From an uncultured bacterium (GTDB taxonomy: Bacteria; Bacteroidota; Bacteroidia; Bacteroidales; Bacteroidaceae): a DNA stretch of 64,000 nt. Below, piece by piece: positions 33,610 to 43,784 of this stretch. Position 1 is the stretch's first letter, and each line of letters opens with the position of its first letter. The translations under genes and the position numbers were made by a program. Location: NCBI GenBank assembly GCA_905215555.1, contig CAJMQU010000022.1, positions 6,824-70,823 on the forward strand, written 5' to 3'. The notes beneath the pieces were generated by a model. The model was not told where the DNA came from. It saw only the letters and a program-made list of their open reading frames with translations, and ran no database searches.

Positions 33610-33879
33610 ATGGCAAGTAGAAGAGAACTCAAGAAAAACGTCAATTATATCGCAGGTGAACTGTTCATGGAGTGTTTGGTAAACAGCTTATACGTACCTG
33701 GAACTGATAAGACCAAAGCCGACAAGCTGATGGCAGAAGTTCTGGAAATGCAGAATGAATTCATCAGCCGCATCAGTCATACCGAGCCGGGAAATGTCAA
33801 GGGATTTTACAAGAAGTTCCACGAAGACTTCAACAAGAAAGTGAATGAAATTATTGACGGTATCGGTAAACTGAAGTAA
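33610..33879 (+). CDS. Conserved small cytoplasmic protein of unknown function
   Basis: 89 residues from the ATG at 33610 (MASRRELKKNVNYI), chosen since the upstream in-frame part contains the putative promoter and is unlike coding sequence. It is all-helical and basic, with no membrane segment or known motif. It is followed after 9 bases by the acyltransferase gene, so they probably share a transcript. I recognise it only as a short protein seen in Bacteroidales, function unassigned. Confidence 0.7.
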   Translation: MASRRELKKNVNYIAGELFMECLVNSLYVPGTDKTKADKLMAEVLEMQNEFISRISHTEPGNVKGFYKKFHEDFNKKVNEIIDGIGKLK

Positions 33880-33888
33880 GAACCCGGA

Positions 33889-34443
33889 ATGAAAAAAGCA
33901 ATATACGGCTTTATCTACTATCGCATTTTGGGATGGAAGACTAACGTGACGGTGCCGGATTATGACAAATGTGTGATATGTGCGGCACCTCATACATCGA
34001 ACTGGGATTTATTTATCGGCAAACTCTTTTATGGCGCCATCGGACGAAAAACTAGTTTCATGATGAAAAAAGAGTGGTTCTTTTTTCCATTGGGACTGAT
34101 ATTCAAAGCTGTGGGCGGCATACCTGTGGATCGTGGACGTAAATCGTCATTGGTAGAGCAGATGGCAGAAAGGTTTGCGCAAAGCAAGAAATTCCAGCTT
34201 GCGATTACACCGGAAGGGACCCGCAAGGCTAACCCTAATTGGAAGAAAGGTTTTTATTTTATCGCTTTGAAAGCGCAAGTTCCCATTGTATTGATAGGAA
34301 TTGATTATAGAAGCAAGACTATTTCTGCAACAAAAGCATTCATGCCTTCGGGAGACATCGAAAAGGATATGCGCGAGGTAAAGCTTTATTATAAGGACTT
34401 CGAAGGAAGGAATCCGGAAAACTTTGCTTTGGGAAGTATATAA
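33889..34443 (+). CDS. 1-acyl-sn-glycerol-3-phosphate acyltransferase family protein (PlsC-like)
   Basis: 184 residues. The acyltransferase HX4D motif is in APHTSNWD (about 30-37). The second block is GGIPVDRGRKSS and the third is TPEGTR (about 105-110), followed by a hydrophobic PIVLIGIDYR. These are the conserved blocks of glycerolipid acyltransferases acting on the membrane inner face. It is short for a PlsC (usually 230-250) and lacks an N-terminal membrane anchor, so the acceptor may be another lipid. A 12-bp hairpin follows. Confidence 0.83.
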   Translation: MKKAIYGFIYYRILGWKTNVTVPDYDKCVICAAPHTSNWDLFIGKLFYGAIGRKTSFMMKKEWFFFPLGLIFKAVGGIPVDRGRKSSLVEQMAERFAQSKKFQLAITPEGTRKANPNWKKGFYFIALKAQVPIVLIGIDYRSKTISATKAFMPSGDIEKDMREVKLYYKDFEGRNPENFALGSI

Positions 34444-34477
34444 AGGTACCGATTCCGTATCTTCCCCATAGTTTATC

Positions 34478-34507
34478 CATATCCGAACCGTATCTGGTTC
34501 GGATATG
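34478..34507 (+). terminator. Hairpin terminator after the acyltransferase gene
   Basis: A perfect 12-bp stem (CATATCCGAACC/GGTTCGGATATG) with a 6-base loop is followed by TTT, 34 bases after the stop. Confidence 0.6.
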
Positions 34508-34632
34508 TTTCCGACTGACAGCTGAACGTATAAAGCTATCAATCATTTACTTAGTTATGTTCTGCACGGAAAAGCTTTATACATTTCTGTGCAGAAAGGC
34601 ACAAAATCTGATCGATTGAAGTATAAAGTATT

Positions 34633-35433
34633 ATGCGTGTAACTCTAGTACAAACAGACATTGTCTGGGAAGATAAAAAAGAAAATCTCCGCCTACTCCG
34701 CAAGAAGCTGGAAGCGCTCCGCGGAGAAGCGGAGATTGTTATCTTGCCAGAAACCTTCTCCACCGGATTCAGCATGAACAGCCAGCAACTGGCTGAGCCT
34801 GTAACTGGTGACACCATCACCACCCTGCGCCAATGGGCGGCCGAATTCCAGTTTGCCATCACAGGCAGTTACATCGCCTGTAACAAAGGGGCAGTTTCTT
34901 CTACAGTCCCCCACCCTTACTACAACCGCGCTTTCTTCCTGACTCCCGAAGGAGAAGCTTACTATTATGATAAGCGCCACCTCTTCCGCATGGGAAAAGA
35001 AACAGAGCACTTCAGTGCAGGAAAACAGCGACCAATCATTTCTTACCGGGGCTGGAATATTCTTTTGCTTGTCTGCTACGATTTGCGTTTTCCTGTCTGG
35101 AGCCGTAATGTGAATAACGAATATGACCTTTTGATATACGTTGCCAACTGGCCCGTTCCCCGTCGTCGGGTGTGGGATGTCCTGTTGCAGGCGCGTGCAC
35201 TCGAAAATATCTGCTACGTATGTGGTGTAAATCGCGTAGGCACGGATAATAACCAGATGTTGTATAGTGGGGGCAGTGTGATCTATTCACCCAAAGGCGA
35301 TCTCCTTGTCAGTGTGCCTGACAACGAAGAAGGTATCGGTACCACCTCTCTCGACCTCTCTGCCTTGAGAGAATTCAGAAAAAAATTTCCTGCATGGAAA
35401 GACGCAGAGTGTTTCCAAATTAATAATCAATAA
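34633..35433 (+). CDS. Carbon-nitrogen hydrolase, omega-amidase (YafV/Nit2-like)
   Basis: 266 residues of the nitrilase superfamily. The Glu-Lys-Cys triad is visible: Glu in ILPETFSTGFSM, Lys in YDKRHLFRMG and Cys in LLVCYDLRFPVW. The segment RMGKETEHFSAG is typical of the omega-amidase branch, which hydrolyses alpha-ketoglutaramate and alpha-ketosuccinamate produced by glutamine and asparagine transamination. It is cytoplasmic. It sits 14 bases upstream of the alpha-2-macroglobulin gene, so the two are probably transcribed together, although no functional link is known. Confidence 0.85.
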   Translation: MRVTLVQTDIVWEDKKENLRLLRKKLEALRGEAEIVILPETFSTGFSMNSQQLAEPVTGDTITTLRQWAAEFQFAITGSYIACNKGAVSSTVPHPYYNRAFFLTPEGEAYYYDKRHLFRMGKETEHFSAGKQRPIISYRGWNILLLVCYDLRFPVWSRNVNNEYDLLIYVANWPVPRRRVWDVLLQARALENICYVCGVNRVGTDNNQMLYSGGSVIYSPKGDLLVSVPDNEEGIGTTSLDLSALREFRKKFPAWKDAECFQINNQ

Positions 35434-35447
35434 TTAAACCAAAGTTC

Positions 35448-38400
35448 ATGGGACGAATGAAAGCTAAACATTGCATAGCAGATACGCTATTCTTTCTTTT
35501 ACTGAATATTGTTGTCTTTGTTTCCTGCACAAGCAGCAAGAAAGACATAGTTCCCTCTGCCGAATACGCTCCTTATGTGAACGCATATACCGGAGGAGTC
35601 ATCTCACAAACTTCAAATATCCGCATAGAGCTGACACGAGATCAACCCATGGTCGATTTAAATAATGAACTGAAAGAAAATCCGTTCAGTTTCTCTCCCT
35701 CCCTGAAAGGTAAAGCGTATTGGGTCAGCAACAATACCATTGAATTCGTTCCCGAAGCGGGTATTCTGAAACCGGGACAATTCTACGAAGGAACTTTCCA
35801 ACTGGGTAAATTTGCAGAAGTGGACAGTCGCCTGAAAGAGTTCAAGTTTTCTTTCAGGGTGCAGGAGCCCAATTTTTCTCTCAACGTCGAACCGCTCACG
35901 ACAGCTGACATAAACAGCCACTCCGAACAGGTAGGCATCAAAGGAGAAATACGTTTCAGTGATGCCGCAAAGAAAGAAGCGGTAGAGAAAATGCTGACTG
36001 CCAGAAACGGGGAAGGACATATCTATCCGGTAAACATCACCCCGACAGATAACCCGACACGCTACCGGTTCGAGATTATCGGCATTTCCCGTGAAGAAGA
36101 AGACTACCAACTGGAAATAAAAGCGGACGGCACTCCCGTAGACATCGACCACCAACTGACCGAGAGTGTACTGATTCCTTCAAAGAATAGTTTCCGTTTC
36201 CTTTCTGCCAAGCGCATCGAAGAGCCGGAAAACGGAATAGAAATTGTATTCTCCGACCCGGTTTCCACTACACAGGATTTGATGGGATTGATTGAAATTC
36301 CGGAAGTGTCCACCTCTATCCTCCAGATAGAAGATAACAAAGTATATATCTACTTCGAAGCAAACCAACTGAGTAAACTGACATTAAAGATACATGAGGG
36401 AGTGAAAAACAGCAAGGATAAATCACTCGGCACCTCTCATTCCATCTCATTCAGCGAACTCAACCTGAAACCGCAAGTAGAAATGTCTGCTTCAGCCGCG
36501 ATCCTGCCCGACTCTAAAAGCCTGATTATCCCATTCCGGGCAGTCAATCTTTATGCGGTAGATTTGAGCATCATCCGCATTTTCGAGAACAATGTACTGA
36601 TGTTTATGCAGACAAATACCCTTTCATCTGCCAGCGAACTGCGCCGTTCCGGACGGCTGGTTTACCAAAATACACTCTGGCTGAGTAAAGACAGTGCGAA
36701 AGATGTGCACCGCTGGGAAGATTATTCGATAGACCTTGCCGGACTTATCCGGCAGGAACCGGGAGCCATCTACCGCGTCATTCTTTCTTTCCGACAAGAA
36801 TATTCGGCATATCCTTGCGGCGGAACAGAGAATCAGGAAATGAGCTTTGCCGACAATACCGCCTCCGAAGGACTGACAAAAGTCAGTGGAAGTACTGTTT
36901 TTGAAGAGAACGAAGCAGAATGGGACACTCCCGAAGCTTACTTCTATTATAATGGCGGAATTAAAATGGACTGGAGCCAGTATGACTGGAGGCAACGTAA
37001 CAATCCCTGCCATCCTTCCTATTATATGGACTCCGACCGGACAGCGTCCTGCAATGTGTTCGCTTCGAATATAGGAATGATTGTAAAACGGAATTCCCTG
37101 AACAAACTATGGATTGCCGTATGCAATATTCTAGACACCCAACCGATGGAAAAAGCGAAAGTGACCGCTTATAACTTCCAGTTGCAGGCCATCGGAACAG
37201 GCGAGACCAACAGTGAAGGTTTTGTGGAAATCGCCCCGAAAGGCGTACCTTTCATAATTGTGGCCGAAGTGGACAAACAGAAAGCATACGTCCGCGTTGC
37301 AGATGGAGAAGAGCAGTCGGTCAGCCGGTTTGATGTAGGCGGAAAAGACATTCAGAAAGGCTTGAAAGGGTTTGTATATGGAGAAAGAGGGGTATGGAGA
37401 CCGGGAGATACGCTTCATGTAGCCTTTATCCTAGAAGATCGGGAAAAGAGAATTCCGGATAAGCATCCCGTAGCGCTGGAACTTTATAATCCGAAAGGTC
37501 AGTTCTACACAAAAATGATTTCTACGCAAGGTGTGAATGGCTTCTATACTTTCGATATTCCGACACGGGCAGAAGATCCGACCGGACTATGGAACGCCTA
37601 TGTCAAAGTAGGTGGAACCGCTTTCCACAAGAGTCTCCGCATAGAAACCGTAAAACCGAACCGGCTGAAGATTAATCTGAAATTTCTCGATAAGGTCATT
37701 CAGGCTTCAGCAAAAGAAATACCGGTAGCCCTTTCTTCCACATGGCTGACGGGCGCCACGGCATCCAGACTGAAAACCAAAGTGGAAATGTCTCTGTCAA
37801 AAGTAAATACACAATTCAAGAATTACAGTCAATACACCTTCAATAACCCGGCTACTGAATTTACGACAGTGAAGAACGACATATTCGACGGTACGCTGGA
37901 TGCGGAAGGAAAGACCGCTTTCATTCTGAAGCTGCCGCCTGCCACCAATGCACCGGGCATGCTAAATGCAACCCTGACAAGCCGTGTATTCGAACCGGGA
38001 GGAGATGCCAGCATTTACACACAGACCATTCCATTCTCTCCTTTCTCATCCTATGTCGGCATCAACCTGAACCAACCGAAAGGAAAATATATAGAAACAG
38101 ACAAGGATCATATGTTCGACCTTGTCACGGTGAATGCGGAAGGGCAATTGGTGAACCGCTCCAACCTGGAATACAGAATTTACCGCGTCTCCTGGAGTTG
38201 GTGGTGGGAGAATCAGGAAGAATCATTCGGCAGTTACATAAACAGTAGTTCCATCACTCCCGTAGCCAGTGGAAACATCCGGACTACAGGCGGAAAAGCG
38301 ACTTTCAAGTTCCGAGTTGATTATCCGGATTGGGGACGCTATCTGGTGTACGTGAAGGACAAGGAAAGCGGACACGCCACCGGCGGAACCGTCTACATAG

Positions 38401-41066
38401 ACTGGCCCGACTGGCGCGGACGTTCAAGCAAGACGGACCCCAGCGGCATCAAGATGCTTGCTTTCTCACTGGATAAGGAATCTTACGAAATCGGTGAAAC
38501 AGCAACCGCCATCATTCCTGCCGCCGCAGGAGGACGGGCACTGGTTTCTCTGGAAAACGGTTCGACCGTATTGCAACGCGAATGGATTGAAGTTTCCAGC
38601 AACGGAGACACGAAATATGCCTTCAAGGTCACTCCGGAAATGGCTCCGAATGTCTACCTGCACATCAGCCTGCTACAACCTCATGCACAAACGGTGAATG
38701 ATTTGCCAATACGTATGTACGGTGTCGTTCCGGTATTGGTGACCGATAAGCAAACCATATTGCAGCCGCAGATCAAAATGCCGGAAGTGTTGCGTCCTGA
38801 AACGGACTTCAATGTAACCGTCAGTGAGAAGAGCGGTAAACCGATGACGTATACGCTGGCTATCGTAGACGACGGATTGCTCGACCTGACGAACTTCAAG
38901 ACCCCCGACCCGTGGAATGATTTTTATGCCCGCGAGGCATTGGGCATCCGCACCTGGGATATGTATGACGACGTGCTCGGAGCTTCGGCAGGACGCTACA
39001 GTTCTCTGTTCAGTACGGGCGGTGACGAAACATTGAAACCTGCCGATGCAAAAGCAAACCGATTCAAACCAGTAGTCAAATTCATCGGCCCGTTCTATCT
39101 GGATAAAGGCAAACAAAGAACGCATACGCTGAAACTGCCCATGTATGTGGGGTCTGTCCGCACAATGGTAGTCGCTGGACAGGATGGAGCTTATGGAAAG
39201 GCGGAAAAGACATCGTTTGTACGAACGCCGTTGATGTTGTTGTCCACTCTCCCGCGTGTTCTCAGTACGCAGGAGGAAATCACCGTTCCGGTGAATATCT
39301 TTGCCATGGAAAAAGAAGTAAAGAATGTGACGGTATCTATTCAGTCAACCGGTGGCGGGGTACAAGTAGTAGGAAACAAACAGCAGTCCATCACTTTTTC
39401 CCAACCGGGTGACCAGCTCACATTCTTCAAGATCAAGACAGACAGCCAAACCGGCAAGGCAACCATCCGACTGACCGCCAGCGGTGACGGAAAACAGACT
39501 AAAGAAACAATTGAAATAGAAGTACGGAATCCCAATCCGGCAGTCACCCTGCGCACCAGCAAATGGCTGGAAGGAGGAGAAAACTTAACCATCCCGTATA
39601 GTCTGAATAATGCTTCCCCAACAAACAGCCGCCTGCTGTTGGAGGTTTCGCGCATACCTTCGGTGGACATCAGCCGACGGTTCGACTTCCTGTACAACTA
39701 CCAGCACCATTGCACGGAGCAGCTGACATCGAAAGTATTGCCGTTGCTGTTCGTCAGCCAGTTCAAGGACATAGACAGTGAAGAGGCGGAAAAAATAAAA
39801 GCCAATATTCAGGAAGGCATCCGGCAGATTTACTCTCGGCAGCTTCCTAACGGTGGGTTCGTCTACTGGCCGGGAAATGCAGCGGCTGACGAGTGGATAA
39901 CTTCTTATACGGGTATGTTCCTCGTACTGGCGCAAGAAAAAGGCTATGCCGTTCATCCGAATGTACTGAACAAATGGAAACGCTTCCAGCGTGCCGCCGC
40001 CCAAAACTGGCGGATGCCAGAACAGAATGACAACTGGATGTACTGGCAATCAGGATTGCAACAGGCTTACAGGCTGTATACATTGGCACTGGCAGGCGTC
40101 CATGAACAGGGAGCCATGAACCGGATGAAGGAGCAAACTAACCTGTCGTTGCAAGCCAAATGGAGACTGGCGGCAGCGTATGCCCTGACGGGTAAAACGA
40201 AACCGGCAGAAGAACTGGTGTTCAATGCGGAAACGACCGTGAAACCCTATTCTTCGCAAAACTTTATCTACGGCTCGTATGACCGTGACGAAGCAATGAT
40301 ACTGGAAACCCTGCTCTTGTTGCATAAGGACCAGGCCGCCCTGCAACAAGCCAAAAAAGTTTCGCAGAATCTGGCAGATGAGAACCGGTTCAGCACGCAG
40401 TCCACAGCCTTCTCACTGATGGCAATGGGACGCTTGGCGGAAAAACTTTCAGGCACACTAGATTTCTCCTGGAGCTGGAACGGAAAACAACAACCTGCCG
40501 TGAAGTCAGCTAAGGCTGTATTCGGAAAGGAACTGGACACTACCCCTACAGCGGGAAATGTAACAGTGAAGAATCAAAGTAAGGGAGCATTGAATGTGGA
40601 CTTTATCACACGCATACAGTTAGTCAACGATACACTGCCCGAGATTTCCAATAATCTACGTCTGGACGTGAAATATACAGATATGAACGGAGCAACTATC
40701 TCTATAGATGACATCAAACAAGGTACGGACTTTATGGCTGTCATCACCGTAGGGAATATCAGCGGGACTACCGGGTATAGCAACCTGGCATTGACACATA
40801 TCATTCCGTCAGGTTGGGAGATTTACAATGAACGTTTCATAACCCCGGAAGCCACGCCGACCCGCAATTATACCTATCAGGATATTCGCGATGACCGCGT
40901 ACTGACTTACTTTGACCTGCAACGCAGCGAACTGAAAAAGTTTACCGTAAGACTACAAGCCACGTATGCCGGTAATTTTGTTCTGCCTGCTATCCAGTGC
41001 GAAGCCATGTATGATGCTTCGGCACAGGCACGGACTAAGGCAGGAAGAACCACGGTTAGTAAATAA
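35448..41066 (+). CDS. Alpha-2-macroglobulin family lipoprotein
   Basis: 1872 residues. A lipoprotein signal ends at Cys27 (VVFVSC). MG domains fill the first 900 residues, with a GVWRPGDTLHVAFILED segment as in MG2/MG3 of bacterial A2M. The A2M core contains YTLAIVDDGLLDLTNFKTPDPW and GRYSSLFSTGG. A thioester motif CTEQ with Cys1422 precedes the alpha-helical complement-like domain. In Gram-negative bacteria such proteins trap external proteases by covalent linkage and often pair with PBP1C, encoded here 77 bases downstream. An alternative ATG lies at 35457. It is larger than Escherichia coli YfhM (about 1650). The thioester is intact. Confidence 0.92.
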   Translation: MGRMKAKHCIADTLFFLLLNIVVFVSCTSSKKDIVPSAEYAPYVNAYTGGVISQTSNIRIELTRDQPMVDLNNELKENPFSFSPSLKGKAYWVSNNTIEFVPEAGILKPGQFYEGTFQLGKFAEVDSRLKEFKFSFRVQEPNFSLNVEPLTTADINSHSEQVGIKGEIRFSDAAKKEAVEKMLTARNGEGHIYPVNITPTDNPTRYRFEIIGISREEEDYQLEIKADGTPVDIDHQLTESVLIPSKNSFRFLSAKRIEEPENGIEIVFSDPVSTTQDLMGLIEIPEVSTSILQIEDNKVYIYFEANQLSKLTLKIHEGVKNSKDKSLGTSHSISFSELNLKPQVEMSASAAILPDSKSLIIPFRAVNLYAVDLSIIRIFENNVLMFMQTNTLSSASELRRSGRLVYQNTLWLSKDSAKDVHRWEDYSIDLAGLIRQEPGAIYRVILSFRQEYSAYPCGGTENQEMSFADNTASEGLTKVSGSTVFEENEAEWDTPEAYFYYNGGIKMDWSQYDWRQRNNPCHPSYYMDSDRTASCNVFASNIGMIVKRNSLNKLWIAVCNILDTQPMEKAKVTAYNFQLQAIGTGETNSEGFVEIAPKGVPFIIVAEVDKQKAYVRVADGEEQSVSRFDVGGKDIQKGLKGFVYGERGVWRPGDTLHVAFILEDREKRIPDKHPVALELYNPKGQFYTKMISTQGVNGFYTFDIPTRAEDPTGLWNAYVKVGGTAFHKSLRIETVKPNRLKINLKFLDKVIQASAKEIPVALSSTWLTGATASRLKTKVEMSLSKVNTQFKNYSQYTFNNPATEFTTVKNDIFDGTLDAEGKTAFILKLPPATNAPGMLNATLTSRVFEPGGDASIYTQTIPFSPFSSYVGINLNQPKGKYIETDKDHMFDLVTVNAEGQLVNRSNLEYRIYRVSWSWWWENQEESFGSYINSSSITPVASGNIRTTGGKATFKFRVDYPDWGRYLVYVKDKESGHATGGTVYIDWPDWRGRSSKTDPSGIKMLAFSLDKESYEIGETATAIIPAAAGGRALVSLENGSTVLQREWIEVSSNGDTKYAFKVTPEMAPNVYLHISLLQPHAQTVNDLPIRMYGVVPVLVTDKQTILQPQIKMPEVLRPETDFNVTVSEKSGKPMTYTLAIVDDGLLDLTNFKTPDPWNDFYAREALGIRTWDMYDDVLGASAGRYSSLFSTGGDETLKPADAKANRFKPVVKFIGPFYLDKGKQRTHTLKLPMYVGSVRTMVVAGQDGAYGKAEKTSFVRTPLMLLSTLPRVLSTQEEITVPVNIFAMEKEVKNVTVSIQSTGGGVQVVGNKQQSITFSQPGDQLTFFKIKTDSQTGKATIRLTASGDGKQTKETIEIEVRNPNPAVTLRTSKWLEGGENLTIPYSLNNASPTNSRLLLEVSRIPSVDISRRFDFLYNYQHHCTEQLTSKVLPLLFVSQFKDIDSEEAEKIKANIQEGIRQIYSRQLPNGGFVYWPGNAAADEWITSYTGMFLVLAQEKGYAVHPNVLNKWKRFQRAAAQNWRMPEQNDNWMYWQSGLQQAYRLYTLALAGVHEQGAMNRMKEQTNLSLQAKWRLAAAYALTGKTKPAEELVFNAETTVKPYSSQNFIYGSYDRDEAMILETLLLLHKDQAALQQAKKVSQNLADENRFSTQSTAFSLMAMGRLAEKLSGTLDFSWSWNGKQQPAVKSAKAVFGKELDTTPTAGNVTVKNQSKGALNVDFITRIQLVNDTLPEISNNLRLDVKYTDMNGATISIDDIKQGTDFMAVITVGNISGTTGYSNLALTHIIPSGWEIYNERFITPEATPTRNYTYQDIRDDRVLTYFDLQRSELKKFTVRLQATYAGNFVLPAIQCEAMYDASAQARTKAGRTTVSK

Positions 41067-41085
41067 CGAAACATCTCAAAAGGAT

Positions 41086-41117
41086 GACTGTTTCAAAAGT
41101 GACTTTTTGAAACAGTC
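41086..41117 (+). terminator. Long hairpin between A2M and pbpC
   Basis: A 13-bp perfect stem (GACTGTTTCAAAA/TTTTGAAACAGTC) lies inside the 77-base gap. There is no T-run after it, so it may only lower read-through or be an RNA processing site rather than a full stop. Confidence 0.5.
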
Positions 41118-41143
41118 GCCCGAGACAGTCATATAAATCATGG

Positions 41144-43522
41144 ATGAAAATTCAGATCATTAAATTCTTCAAACATCTGTCTATCACCAGAAAAGTAATA
41201 CTGAGCATTATTACAATTCTGGTGATAGCCTATATGTTTTGTCTCCCACGACAATTGTTTCATGTCCCCTATTCCACCGTCGTGACCGACCGTAACGGAG
41301 ATTTATTGGGGGCACGCATTGCCTCCGACGGCCAATGGCGCTTCCCTCCCCGAAACAGTACTCCAGAGAAGATCAGGCAATGTTTGATTATGTTTGAAGA
41401 CAGGCATTTCTATCACCACTGGGGCATTAACCCATTCGCTACCGGAAGGGCGGCCTGGCAAAACCTGAAAAACAAACGTGTCGTCAGCGGTGGAAGCACC
41501 CTCACGATGCAGACCATCCGGCTGGCAAGAAATGAATCGCGCACCTTCGGAGAGAAATTCATTGAAATGATTCTGGCTACCCGCCTCGAATTCCGTGCTT
41601 CGAAAGAGCAAATCCTGTCAATGTACGTCTCGCACGCCCCCTTTGGCGGAAATGTTGTAGGGCTGGATGCCGCTGCGTGGAGATACTTCGGACATTCCGC
41701 GGAAGACTTATCGTGGGCAGAAGCTGCGATGCTGGCTGTACTGCCGAATGCGCCTTCTATGATTCATCTCTCCAAAGCACGCCAGGCATTGCTTGAAAAG
41801 CGCAACAGGCTCCTGAAACAACTATATACGCAAGAAGTAATAGATGAATCGGCTTACGAACTGGCTATCAGTGAACCACTCCCCGAGGAACCGCATCCGT
41901 TGCCACAAATAGCTCCGCACCTGGTCAGCCGCTTCTATCAAAAACGAAACGGGAAGTATTCCATATCGACCATAGACAGGGGAATACAGACCCGGATTGA
42001 AAGTCTGGCCGAACGATGGAGTAATGAGTTCAACCGAAGCGATATACGTAACCTGGCAATACTGGTAATTGATATCCGGACGAACCAAGTAATAGCCTAT
42101 TGCGGAAATGTCAACTTTGAGCACAAACAATCTGGAAACCAAGTAGATGTTATTCAGGCTCCCAGAAGTACGGGAAGTATCCTGAAACCATTCCTATACT
42201 ATACTATGTTGCAGGAAGGCAGTCTGCTGCCGAATATGCTGCTGCCGGATATACCAGTCAATATCAACGGATTCACTCCTCAGAACTTCAACTTGCAGTT
42301 TGAGGGGGCAGTTCCCGCATCGGAGGCTCTTGCACGGTCACTGAATATTCCGGCTGTCACGATGCTGCAAAGATATGGGGTTCCGAAATTTCATAGTTTC
42401 CTGCGGCAAACAGGATTCAGAACGATCAGCTGCCCGGCCTCCCATTACGGCTTGTCACTTATTCTGGGCGGCGCAGAAGCCACACTATGGGATGTGACAA
42501 GTGCATACGCCAACATGGGACGGAGTTTGCTGCAACTTCCGCAGATGCCTTGCGACTTATTGCTTCATGCACATGAAAACGAAGAGAGTAGTTCCTTTGA
42601 CAAGCTCGGAATGACGGACGAAACATCAGGCAAGATATCACAGAAAACATCAGGCATATTCAAGCCGGGTGCCGTATGGCAAACCTTTGAAGCCCTGACT
42701 GAAGTCAACCGCCCCGAAGAAATAGACTGGAAATCCATCCCCTCCATGCACCCCATTGCCTGGAAAACCGGAACAAGTTATGGTTTCCGCGATGCTTGGG
42801 CTGTCGGAGTTACCCCCGGATATGCAGTAGGCGTATGGGTAGGGAACGCAACCGGAGAAGGAAAACCCGGTCTTGTAGGAGCACGAACAGCGGGTCCGGT
42901 ATTGTTCGACATATTCAACATGCTTCCTGCCTCGCGATGGTTCAAACGTCCGGAGGGTATCTTTGTCACAGCTGAAATATGCCGGAAATCAGGACATCTG
43001 AAAAGTAGGTTCTGCGAGGAGACGGACTCCTTGCTCATTCTTCCCGCAGGACTCAAGACAAAAGCCTGCCCCTACCACCATCTCATCACGTTGTCGGCTG
43101 ATGAGACCCAACGCATTTATGAGAATTGTGCCAATACAGAACCTACCATCCGGAAATCATGGTTCACTCTGCCCCCTGTATGGGAATGGTATTATAAGCA
43201 GCACCACCCGGAATACAAACCACTTCCCCCCTTCAAACCGGGCTGCGGAGAAGACGCCCTACAGCAGATGCAATTCATCTATCCACCGATGAATGCCCGC
43301 GTCATGCTGCCCCGACAGATGGACGGAAGCAAAGGTTTCATCACCGTCGAACTGGCGCATAGCAATCCAGCCACTACCATCTATTGGCACCTCGACAACA
43401 GCTATCTGACTCAAACTCAGGATTTCCATAAGATCTCCCTGCAACCCAGTCCCGGCAAGCACTCACTGACTGCCGTAGATGACGCAGGAAATACGGTCTC
43501 TACGACTTTCTTTGTAGAATAA
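41144..43522 (+). CDS. pbpC: Penicillin-binding protein 1C (bifunctional transglycosylase/transpeptidase)
   Basis: 792 residues. One N-terminal membrane helix (about 20-36) comes first, then the glycosyltransferase 51 domain with catalytic Glu85 in FEDRHFYHHWG and GGSTLTMQTIRLAR. The transpeptidase domain has Ser345 in the SxxK motif (RSTGSILKPF) and KTGTS near residue 545. A C-terminal PBP1C-specific beta domain (about 690-792) follows. It acts on lipid II and peptidoglycan in the periplasm. Pairing with an A2M gene is a known conserved arrangement thought to couple wall repair with protease trapping. Confidence 0.94.
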   Translation: MKIQIIKFFKHLSITRKVILSIITILVIAYMFCLPRQLFHVPYSTVVTDRNGDLLGARIASDGQWRFPPRNSTPEKIRQCLIMFEDRHFYHHWGINPFATGRAAWQNLKNKRVVSGGSTLTMQTIRLARNESRTFGEKFIEMILATRLEFRASKEQILSMYVSHAPFGGNVVGLDAAAWRYFGHSAEDLSWAEAAMLAVLPNAPSMIHLSKARQALLEKRNRLLKQLYTQEVIDESAYELAISEPLPEEPHPLPQIAPHLVSRFYQKRNGKYSISTIDRGIQTRIESLAERWSNEFNRSDIRNLAILVIDIRTNQVIAYCGNVNFEHKQSGNQVDVIQAPRSTGSILKPFLYYTMLQEGSLLPNMLLPDIPVNINGFTPQNFNLQFEGAVPASEALARSLNIPAVTMLQRYGVPKFHSFLRQTGFRTISCPASHYGLSLILGGAEATLWDVTSAYANMGRSLLQLPQMPCDLLLHAHENEESSSFDKLGMTDETSGKISQKTSGIFKPGAVWQTFEALTEVNRPEEIDWKSIPSMHPIAWKTGTSYGFRDAWAVGVTPGYAVGVWVGNATGEGKPGLVGARTAGPVLFDIFNMLPASRWFKRPEGIFVTAEICRKSGHLKSRFCEETDSLLILPAGLKTKACPYHHLITLSADETQRIYENCANTEPTIRKSWFTLPPVWEWYYKQHHPEYKPLPPFKPGCGEDALQQMQFIYPPMNARVMLPRQMDGSKGFITVELAHSNPATTIYWHLDNSYLTQTQDFHKISLQPSPGKHSLTAVDDAGNTVSTTFFVE

Positions 43523-43784
43523 TGAACGTCAGTGGAAGCCTGCTATGAGTTGGTCCGACAATCGCATCAGAGCATTTTTTTAGGCTTTTTAAAGAAAATA
43601 CCTAAAAGGAGTGAGTGCTTTGTTGCGAAAAAGTGCCTACATTTGTACCCCGAAACAGTGCGGCAAAAAACACCTTGTTCCGAAAAACAACCCCAATGCT
43701 TTTAGGAGTGAACATTGTTTTTCGTATATTTGTTAAATCTTAGAAGCGACAAGCTTTAATCAATTTATTAATACCAAATAAGTT
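43523..43784. other. Intergenic region with promoter candidates for the NagB/PIG-L gene
   Basis: 262 bases without a gene. Two sequences fit the -7 consensus: TACATTTG at 43638-43645 and TATATTTG at 43725-43732, the second being 52 bases before the ATG. Neither has a strong -33 box at correct spacing. A loose TTTTAGG/CCTAAAA inverted repeat at 43578-43607 may be the pbpC terminator. Confidence 0.35.
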
